Origin: Lichina pygmaea
Lineage: Eukaryota > Ascomycota > Lichinomycetes > Lichinales > Lichinaceae
Direction of reading: 5' to 3'
Length of the DNA stretch: 64,000 bases
Assembly (NCBI GenBank): GCA_963422465.1
Contig: OY730174.1
Span: forward strand, 2,506,914-2,570,913
A model generated the notes under the pieces. That model was not told where the DNA came from and did no database searches. It saw nothing but the letters and a program-made list of their open reading frames with translations. Below are positions 56,396-64,000 of the stretch, in pieces. Every line of letters starts with the position of its first letter. Position 1 is the stretch's first letter. Both the position numbers and the translations under genes were made by a program.

Positions 56396-59192
56396 TGGAG
56401 TGGCACGAGTGGGTGCAGCCGAAGGGAATGCCCCGTCGAAGGTGGTCGTCGAAGACCGTCCTAGACGTTAGCTCTCTGGAGACCAAGCAGTCCGTGGCAA
56501 GGCGCTCCGTGTGCCGGGTCGAGCATCTCCCATGTCTTCCGGCTCAGTGGCCCTGGCGTGCTTTAGTAGCTCTAGCTTCCTGAATCTATCTTCGGGCCCG
56601 GACGCTCCATACGATGGTCGTCCTACCACGCTCGCCCCACCAAGGTACAGTACGTACGTACATACGTACGAGTATAGCTTGGCCCATGACGTCGGACCTT
56701 GCGGGAGCATCCGCCAGTCACGAAAAAGAAATGCAATCGAAAGATGGAGGCCAGCGAGCGTCGCTTCTGTCTCATCTGCGCAGGAGAGAACCTAGACCGT
56801 CGGCAACGACGATCACTCGCGGGAACAAGTAGAGTCATGGCACAAGGCATTCAGGGAACATGCCCGGCCTGAGGATGCGGCCATCCAGATGGGAGAAAGA
56901 GGCTAGTACGTACGTGCCCATGCACGCCATGCACTCCGTGTCTGTCTGCCCGCAGAGAACACCCTCAAGCTGGAGGCGGTTCGAACGGAAGAAACACATG
57001 CGGCTGGGCGCTAGAATCGGGACTTTACTGGATTCGAGGCCTGCTCGTATCTGGGCATACCATACGGAGTAAGCTTACTCCGTACCCATGTCGCGGTGAT
57101 GCGTGCTGCGCATCACGCTCGCAACGTCGCAGCGTGCGCCGTGCTTCGCGATGAGAAAATCCGGGAATGAGATCTGGGCTGGCCGTGTACGAGCAGGCTG
57201 ACCCCTCGTAACTCAGCCATGCTTACGGGTAGTTCCCTGAGCACCCCTCTCCTCAAACGGAAGGGTTGGAAGTACGGAGGTACTCCCGTAAGGTACTGTC
57301 TCACTGACGCTTCACCGCTCTGCCATCAACAGTGAAAGCGGTGCTGTGATTTTTGTGATGATCGAGTAATGTCTTGGTATCGCTGGCTGAGGTTAGGAAT
57401 ATGCTGAACATGCAAGTAGACACTTATCTCAAGTCATCTGCTGTCACTTGGGCGTTGCTGGTGCTGGATCGTCAAGGATCTGACCACAAGTGTTCTGACA
57501 CAGCTGCAGGGTTTCAGCTTAGTCGATCTCTCTACCCAGATTGATTAGTCATCCAAAAGCTGTCATCACGTGCAAGCAGTCGAAATGCCAAACGTCTCTT
57601 CGTGTAGCCATTGACCAAGAATTGTGCGTTACGTACCCATACGTACGTATGTACGAGTACGCATGCCCAGTGTAAGGCAATTCAAGTTGGTCTACTTCCG
57701 TATACTGTAGCGTTTGAGGCATATCAATTTTGCAATCATCACATGCAGTCCATAGACATACGCCAAAGCTGTATGTACGTAGTTACAGTACGTACGGAGT
57801 ACATAGGTACAGAGCTTGACGTCGGTGCTAGTACTTATGATAATCAGCTTGATTTCCCCAGAAGTGGATAACGGACCCCGTACGTTAGGTACCCACATCT
57901 CCATATGTACGTACTTGCCATGTCTGCCCACTGACTTTGCCGTGCTTGTCGTCTGTTGATTGTCAAATATGATAACTCCAAGAAACACTTACTTCAATGC
58001 CCCCCTCAGCTAAGGGTACGTACCAGGGAACCTCAAAATTAGCGAAGATCCTTAGGGAGCATAAGTACGTAACCTACTCCAGAACTATTGACAAGTCAGC
58101 CTTCCATGCCCCGACTGCCTGACTCCACACAGCTGATGGAGTCTCCGTATCCCCAAAAATGCCCTGAATGACATCAAAAAATCAAGGTCTGACTAAAGTG
58201 ACGTGGAGCTAGGCACTGGATGCGACAAGAATAAAGATGCGACCGAGAAATGTGTGCTGTGTGATACCCGCAAGAGTTATGACACCTGTATGCTGGTCAA
58301 CTTTGAAAAGTACTTAGGCTTACGTGGCCCGGCTGGGTGCGGTGTATGTATCCAGGTACGTCCCCTTAGCCGAGGGGGGCATCGAAGTAAGAGGGGGGCG
58401 TGGTAAGCAAAAAGTTGCATGGAGGGGGCCATCGCATTAGTTGTCCGCTCAAACTAGTCTTTGACTTGAGATGCTACATTGAAATATCGGCGGTGATCAA
58501 AGGTCATGCCTAAAAGAACAGTGTGTCTCAGCCGGTGCCGCATAAGACATGGAAATCTCGTTTCCTGACAAGCACCGGCAAGAAGATGTTGTCACGGTCG
58601 GTTCTACGTATGCGATGAACGTGTAATTGACCGTGCAGAGTCTGAGCCGATACTGGGGCATATCATCGCTCGATGCGATGAGAATTGGACTTTGCGATTA
58701 GCAGCGAGCTCGCCGTCAGCGTCAGCGCTCTGGGCCGCTCCCAAAAATATACACAGCCTTACGAAGACTGGGCCGGCCTTTGACTTGGACCGGCAGTTCA
58801 GCAAAACCGACACGTCACGCGCAGGCGGGGCCAAGCTCGGGCCCTGACGTGATCGGCGGGGCTGAACATCGAGGGCTGTCTGAAGGCCGGCAGCCGGTCG
58901 CGAACCCCGGCCGCGAGGCTCGGAACGCTTCACTCGACCGCCATACGATTCGCGACTGGCCTGCTGTGCAGCGATAAGATCGCCAGGGCCTGCCGCGGCT
59001 CTCCCACCGAAAGGCTGGTTCGAAAGGGTGCTGGACTCGCCCTCTGTCACTCGCTACAAGACCGGCTCAACACATCAAGGACTTGGTCCCCGTCCGCGGC
59101 GGCGGTGCGACCTTCACCTGCGTCTATCCGCCCCCTTTCTCGTGCCGTCACCCAACCAACGTGATTGAACATTGACCGGCTCGCAGAGCAGC
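56396..59192. other. Intergenic, gene-poor, with many GTAC clusters
   Basis: About 2.8 kb without a gene I can support. GTAC/TACGTA clusters lie at 56645-56672, 56903-56916, 57060-57090, 57630-57662, 57773-57806, 57877-57915 and 58015-58072. A plus frame near 58203-58406 has four close Cys but no start context or neighbour exon. The last part is the promoter of the mannosyltransferase gene. Confidence 0.55.
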
Positions 59193-60412
59193 ATGATCGG
59201 CCTCCGACGAGCGCTGCTCGTGGCCGCCTCGGTCTTCACCTGTCTCTATCTGCTCCGGTCGTCGAGAGCGTCAACGCCGTCTGGTGGCAGCGCTTTTGCG
59301 AGCGACAAGGGCAGCGCCGGCTCCGCCGCGAAAGCCGCCCCCGACCGAGACGCGACCGGCCGGAGCAACCACAACCCGACGTCGTCTTGGCGGTCCAAGC
59401 TCAAGGACGAAGGAAGGAGACCGAATCAGCAGGCCCTGGCCGGTCCTGGAGCCGGCTCGCTGAAGGACCAGCTGGCCTATCGATTCCCGTACGACATCGA
59501 GGCCAAGTTCCCGGCGTACATCTGGCAGACGTGGAAGGATACGCCGGCGTCCGGGAAGTTTGCCGAGCAGCTTCGTCCCAAGGAGGCCAGCTGGACCGAG
59601 AAGCACCCGGGTTTCGTGCACGAGGTCATCACCGATCGCGTCGCCGTGCCGCTCGTCCGACATCTCTACTCGGCCGTTCCCGCCGTCGTCGAGGCCTACG
59701 AGGCACTACCGCTCCCTATCCTCAAGGCCGACTTCTTCCGCTACCTGATCCTCCTCGCCCGCGGTGGCATCTACAGCGACATCGACACGAGCGCGCTGAG
59801 GCCGGCCTTCGAATGGGTCCCGGAGCGGGTGCCGCGCACCTCCTTCGGTCTCGTGATCGGGATCGAGGCCGACCCGGACCGGCCGGACTGGCAGCAGTGG
59901 TATTCGCGCCGGATTCAGTTCTGCCAGTGGACGATCCAGGCGAAGCCCGGCCACCCCGTGCTGGCCGACGTCGTCGCCAAGATCACGGGGGAAACGTTGC
60001 GGCGCAAGGAGGCCGGTACGCTCGACGCCGCCGGCAAGAGCGTCATCGAGTTCACCGGGCCGGCGCTGTGGACCGACAAGGTGTTTGAGTACTTCAACGA
60101 CGAAGACCACTTCGACCTCGGCTCCGGCAGCGGTAACATCAGCTGGGTGAAGTTCACCGGCATGACGGAGATCAAGCAGGTCGGGGACGTCATCGTCCTA
60201 CCCATCACGAGCTTCAGCCCGGGAGTCGGGCAGATGAACGCCGGCGAGATCGACGACCCAATGGCCTTTGTACACCACGATTTCCAAGGTACGCTCGACC
60301 CGAACCGACGACGCGCGAGCACGCTTCGAGAGACCTGCGGCTAACGCGGCCCAACGTTCGCACAGGCACCTGGAAACCCGAGGGAGAACGACACATCCGG
60401 CCGAGTGGATGA
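59193..60412 (+). CDS. Och1-like alpha-1,6-mannosyltransferase (GT32)
   Basis: GT32 enzymes of the Och1 group add mannose to N-glycans in the Golgi. Two exons, 59193-60288 and 60366-60412, join in phase 1 and give 380 residues. The start at 59193 (MIGLRRALLVAASVFTCLYLL) makes a type II signal anchor, as expected, followed by a Ser/Ala-rich stem to about residue 90. The catalytic part has FPAYIWQTWKDTP, LPLPILKADFFRYLILLARGGIYSDIDT with the DXD metal motif near residue 193, and FGLVIGIEAD. It continues with FCQWTIQAKPGHPVL, FTGPALWTD and VHHDFQGTWK. The frame could open slightly upstream at a TTG, but ATG is more likely. It fits the Och1 family; which paralogue it is cannot be told. Confidence 0.9.
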
Positions 60413-61222
60413 TGGAGATGATGCCTTTTCCTTTGGACCGTCGCTTGTTCGGCTTTGGCGAGGTCTCACTCCTCGTGACCGACATCGCTGCGGCTACATC
60501 ACAGCGGTTGGCGTCCGGTGGATCGAAAGACAATTCCTCTCCATGTATTTTCATCAGCCCGTACGACTACGATACCACGACACATCACCCTCAACTCCGG
60601 CCCACGAAGCGCTTCAGATCCTCGCAGCGCGGGACAAGGCACGCCGCTCGCCAATCTCCTGGCCCTCTTGATTTCGGCAGCCTCGACCCGTTCCAGACCA
60701 ACCACGACAACACCTCTATCTCTTCTCCGACCCATTTTTCCTCTCGATCGTTTCCGTTCTCAAATGACCAGAAAGGGTTCGAGGTTGGGCGTCGAGGCAC
60801 GCTTCTCCGGCTGTTGGATAGCGAGCCACGGCGGGGCAACGCGGTGTTTTCACTTCATCTCATCTTGCACTCTCCCCCTTTTACGCACACGGGTGTCGGA
60901 CTCTTAGCAGCATACCGAAGGCGTTTAAAACAAGGCAAGCGAAAAGCTTAGTCGGGGCATAGTGGACTTGCGATATCATAGAACAGCGTTGTCCTTGTTT
61001 TCCGGTTTCTCGTTTTCTCTCGTTCTTCGTCACCTCTCTTCTTTCCCTTCCCCTCCCCCCCCCCCCCCCAAAAAGTCTTTGGAGCAGTCATTCGACGGTT
61101 AAGAGATGATGGACATCAAACTTACTTAATAGAAAGACCATATGTTGGATTTATCAGTCCCAGGGACCTCAGCAGCGGAGCTCAAATTCCGTCCAGTCGT
61201 CACTGAACATCGTCATCGTCAT

Positions 61223-61278
<56 letters not shown>

Positions 61279-63095
61279 TCAGAAATCACTGTGTAAGGCG
61301 GACAAGGACCCAACTCACGACCCAACCAATACAGGGCATATTCTACATAAATACAGTACCTCGCCCCGAGATCACGACCACCCGACAGACATCATATCAC
61401 ATAAGGCCTGCTAACATACAAACACTGTCCAAAGCCATCATAGAGCCCCTAGTCCTTTGCACCTCATATATTCCCGACCCGGGCAGGGTTAGCTGACTGC
61501 ACAGAGCAAGGCTCAAGATGAGGGGCGGCAACGGCAACAGCAGCGGGCGCAGTCGGTCTGTAGGCGACCACGCATGACGAGGACCTGCAAGGATGCTGCG
61601 CGGGATCGAACCGAATGGTGTTGGCCTTCGTTGGGTCTGTGCATGGAGGTCCGCGAGAGACACCTCGGAGTGTGCTGCCTGTTGCCTTACGCTCATGAAC
61701 AGGCTTGGGTGGAGGCGTTGTGGGATGAATTATAGACTAGAGCGGCAGCCTGGGAAGGGGAGAGGAGAGGAACAGCCTTGGCATAATCAATCATCATTTA
61801 TGGAGGGAAAATGAGCTTAGCATGAAACATTGTGCGAGACTCGCCCTCGCTGCCATACACATTCATGTTCCACGGGGCAAGACTCATAGCAACCCCCCTG
61901 GCCCCCCAAATGTGACAGTTCGACAGCCATATCCACAGTGCGGTGAGACCGGTACATGTTGTGTGGGAAAATTTGCCCTCAGATCAGCTCTCTTCGTTCT
62001 CACTGCCGAACACTAGGCTTCGTCATCTCTCCCTGTCCTTTTGCTTCGTCGAAGAGGGACAAGAGCGGGAGAGAGGACGAGCAGGTTGGCGATACAAATT
62101 TGGCTTTTGGAATGCACAATTCTTCATCGGGCCCTTTCTTTCTTCGGGACGGGAACATGGGGGTAGCTCTTGTCTGAGAGTCGTGGGAAAGAGAGATGGG
62201 GCATAGATATGATGAATCTCGCAACCCTTCCTCTCCTCCCCTCGAAACAGTCCCTGTAGCCAGACACGAACAATCGGTCCATGAGATCCCGTTGCTCGTG
62301 AGCGGTGCTAGGAGACTAAACAACGAGAAAGATGATCCCGTCCCCGAGAGTATCCAGTGAGCCATCCGATTGAAAACTACGATGCTTCTCTCATCGGCGG
62401 ACACCTATCTGTTCTCACCTCACGGAGAGAGTAGATCAGGAGCAGGGTCTAGTCAGGTGGGGTAGCATTTTGCTCTGCAAAACACAACCTACACGTCCCT
62501 GTAGACCCTTGCCCCACCGTCCAGAAGTACCGTATAGAGTGCGTATGATGTTTCGTCATGTGGCGTCCTCGACATCTAAACTTCCACCGGGCTGGATGTC
62601 AGTCTTCTTAGCTGTACTCTCAGTTGCATCACACACAAGGCATGATGAACCTGTACTCGACCTGCTTAGGGACACCTACACATTCTCCCTTCCACAGGCA
62701 CAGAAGCTTCAAGCCCGCCTCTCAGATCTCTGTTCTGCGACTTTGCCGCGGGCGACAAAGCTCATTCATGTATCCTGAAGGCTGCCATCCAGCAACAACG
62801 TCTGGACATCATGAAACGCTCTATATGTTCATCCTCATCGACACCTGACTTGGCTTGCAATGTTGTGAGAAGGTCGAGTGTAGTCGGATGCCAGCTGGTG
62901 ACGGAAAGGATGAGTTCTGATGTTTTACGAGTACCGGTACTTAAGTGCACGTGATTGTCATATTTTTGTACTCTCCGATCACGTGACAAAAGTCAATGCC
63001 CAAGGTCTTGAGCCGTCGGCATGGATCTGGTCATTTTACAGCACACGGCAAAGGGATTCTGATAGCATCTGAATAATCTACAATCGGTCAAGGCT
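60413..63095. other. Intergenic region with CAG microsatellite
   Basis: About 2.7 kb without a recognised gene. It holds a C run at 61056-61070, a CAG tract at 61223-61276, and CT/GA-rich stretches. Frames on both strands overlap each other and carry no known domain. The part after 62900 is the promoter of the last gene. Confidence 0.55.
61223..61276. repeat. (CAG)18 microsatellite
   Basis: An uninterrupted trinucleotide tract that would read poly-Gln in one frame. It lies in a small open frame without other signs of coding. Confidence 0.95.
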
Positions 63096-64000
63096 ATGAC
63101 TTCCTGGTTCACAAGAACATCGTCAACACATCATGGGCAGCTTGTGGCTACCGCAGTGCTATCAGGAGCACTGGTGGCTGGCACTATCCTTGGCTTCCAG
63201 CATATCCGGCGCCAAGTACAGCTCGACGAGTTGAAGAGATCTATCCCCGATATAGACGAGAAGCACGCAGCTGATAAGGTATAGCTTCCTCTCCGTGACG
63301 TGGCCTCCAGGTCTTCCCTACTGACCGGTGTAAGTGAAGCTCACCGATTATGGAGCCGCGGCAGAAGCGCCAATTACCATGACCCACGAGGACGACCGGG
63401 GCGCACTGTTAGCTTCTCGAGCCCGTCTCGGAGATTACGACGAAGGTGGGTCTCCCATCTCTTACCACACTGAAGAGACCAAACGGACGCTGACTGGCAA
63501 TCTCAGAACTCATCAAGGAACAGCTGGCCCGTAACTACGTCTTTCTGAAAGATGATGGTATGACCAAGCTTCGTGCAGCCTTTGTCATTGTTGTTGGCTG
63601 CGGTGGTGTCGGATCACACGCTACAGTAGCCTTGGCTCGGTCAGGCGTTTCCAAGCTTCGACTCATTGACTTTGACCAAGTCGGCCTGTCATCGCTCAAC
63701 CGTCACGCTGTGGCTACCTTGGCCGATGTCGGTACCCCGAAGGTACACTGTATACGCAAGAGGCTGGAGCAGGTCACACCGTGGACGCATTTTGACTGTC
63801 GAAACGAACTCTTCCGCGCCGACGCATCTGATGCATTACTCGCCAACTGGACCCCGGGAGAGCAGCGACCCGACTATGTCATTGACGCAATCGACAATAT
63901 CGACACCAAGGTGGCTTTGCTTTCTTACTGTCACCAGAAGCAGATACGCGTGGTGAGCTCTATGGGTGCCGGGTGTAAGTCAGATCCGAGTCGGATCTTC
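63096..64000 (+). CDS. tRNA threonylcarbamoyladenosine dehydratase (Tcd1/Tcd2, TcdA/CsdL family), C-terminus beyond window
   Basis: This E1-like ATP-dependent enzyme closes t6A at position 37 of tRNAs into cyclic ct6A; the yeast proteins sit at the mitochondrial outer membrane. Three exons are in view: 63096-63278, 63340-63445 and 63507 to the window end, all in phase. The N-terminus has a membrane segment (ATAVLSGALVAGTILGF, residues 19-35), as in the fungal proteins. The adenylation domain shows ELIKEQLARNYVFL, the nucleotide loop VVGCGGVGSHA, LIDFDQVGLSSLNRHAVA, YVIDAIDNIDTK and VVSSMGAGCKSDPSRI. The usual family wording is GAGAKADPSRI. The domain continues past the right edge. Confidence 0.92.

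Noticed and set aside
2034-58075. GTAC clusters as CRISPR or satellite arrays
   Set aside because: Units are not separated by regular spacers and have no constant period; they are short palindromic runs, so neither class fits.
58203-58406. Cys-rich 67-residue plus-strand frame
   Set aside because: It has four cysteines, but no signal peptide or partner exon. Not enough to call a gene.
59165-60088. 307-residue plus-strand frame in another phase of the mannosyltransferase
   Set aside because: It is Arg/Pro/Gly-rich shadow translation; the GT32 motifs are in the other frame.
61142-61414. Poly-Gln frame over the CAG repeat
   Set aside because: The frame is short and its only feature is the microsatellite.

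Overview
The window is nuclear DNA from a filamentous fungus, most likely a Pezizomycotina ascomycete. I infer this from many short introns (mostly about 45-100 bp, with CTGAC-like branch points and GT-AG or occasional GC-AG ends), a full set of fungal housekeeping proteins (V-ATPase subunit c', a Cdc11-type septin, a DEP-DH-PH-CNH Rho GEF, an Och1-type mannosyltransferase), small secreted proteins, and Tad-like LINE relics. The genes are not in operons. Each stands alone on either strand, and repeat-rich intergenic DNA separates gene clusters. No viral or prokaryotic system was found. I built the exon models by hand, joining exons at splice sites that keep the frame and the family motifs.

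Layout: 0-3 kb holds the 5' part of a dynein light intermediate chain gene (-), divergent from the splicing factor IST3 (+). 3.3-6.5 kb holds a possible secreted protein (-) and a mitochondrial ribosome protein of the Bot1/mS45 family (-). 7.5-8.6 kb is a LINE relic (-). 9-10.8 kb is a membrane-anchored spermidine-synthase-fold protein (-). 11.5-12.3 kb is a CCDC97-like protein (+). 13.1-14.6 kb is a PROPPIN autophagy protein (-). 15.3-16.8 kb is a septin (+). 18.25-19.3 kb is a Bax-inhibitor-1 family protein (+). 19.6-19.7 kb is an intron-containing tRNA gene (-). 20.8-22.4 kb is ceramide synthase (+).

23-25.4 kb holds an inverted-repeat element and a second LINE relic. 26-28.2 kb is a HAL4/SAT4-type kinase (-). 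28.2-34.2 kb is almost gene-free. 34.2-35 kb is a third LINE relic (+). 36.2-38.1 kb is an AGC kinase resembling PKA (-), with a repeat inserted in its catalytic domain. 40.1-41 kb is VMA11 (-), in eight exons. 42.2-46.3 kb is the Rho1 GEF (+). 46.9-49.8 kb is decayed repeat-like DNA. 51.5-52.5 kb is a DUF4336 protein (-). 53.1-53.3 kb is a fourth LINE relic (-). 54.3-54.9 kb is a DUF1349 protein (-). 55.9-56.4 kb is a small secreted cysteine-rich protein (-). 59.2-60.4 kb is the GT32 mannosyltransferase (+). The window ends inside a tRNA threonylcarbamoyladenosine dehydratase gene (+).

Several genes could meet in cell-wall and morphogenesis control: the Rho1 GEF, the septin, the Och1-type enzyme, ceramide synthase and the two kinases. 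They are scattered, and nothing in the sequence shows co-regulation. The most unusual observations are the 4-residue tandem repeat inside the AGC kinase N-lobe, the two micro-exons in VMA11, the GC-AG introns, the tRNA with a long intron and an unresolved anticodon, a LINE family whose copies end in different tetranucleotide tails, two terminal-inverted-repeat element types, and dense clusters of GTAC palindromes that avoid coding exons.
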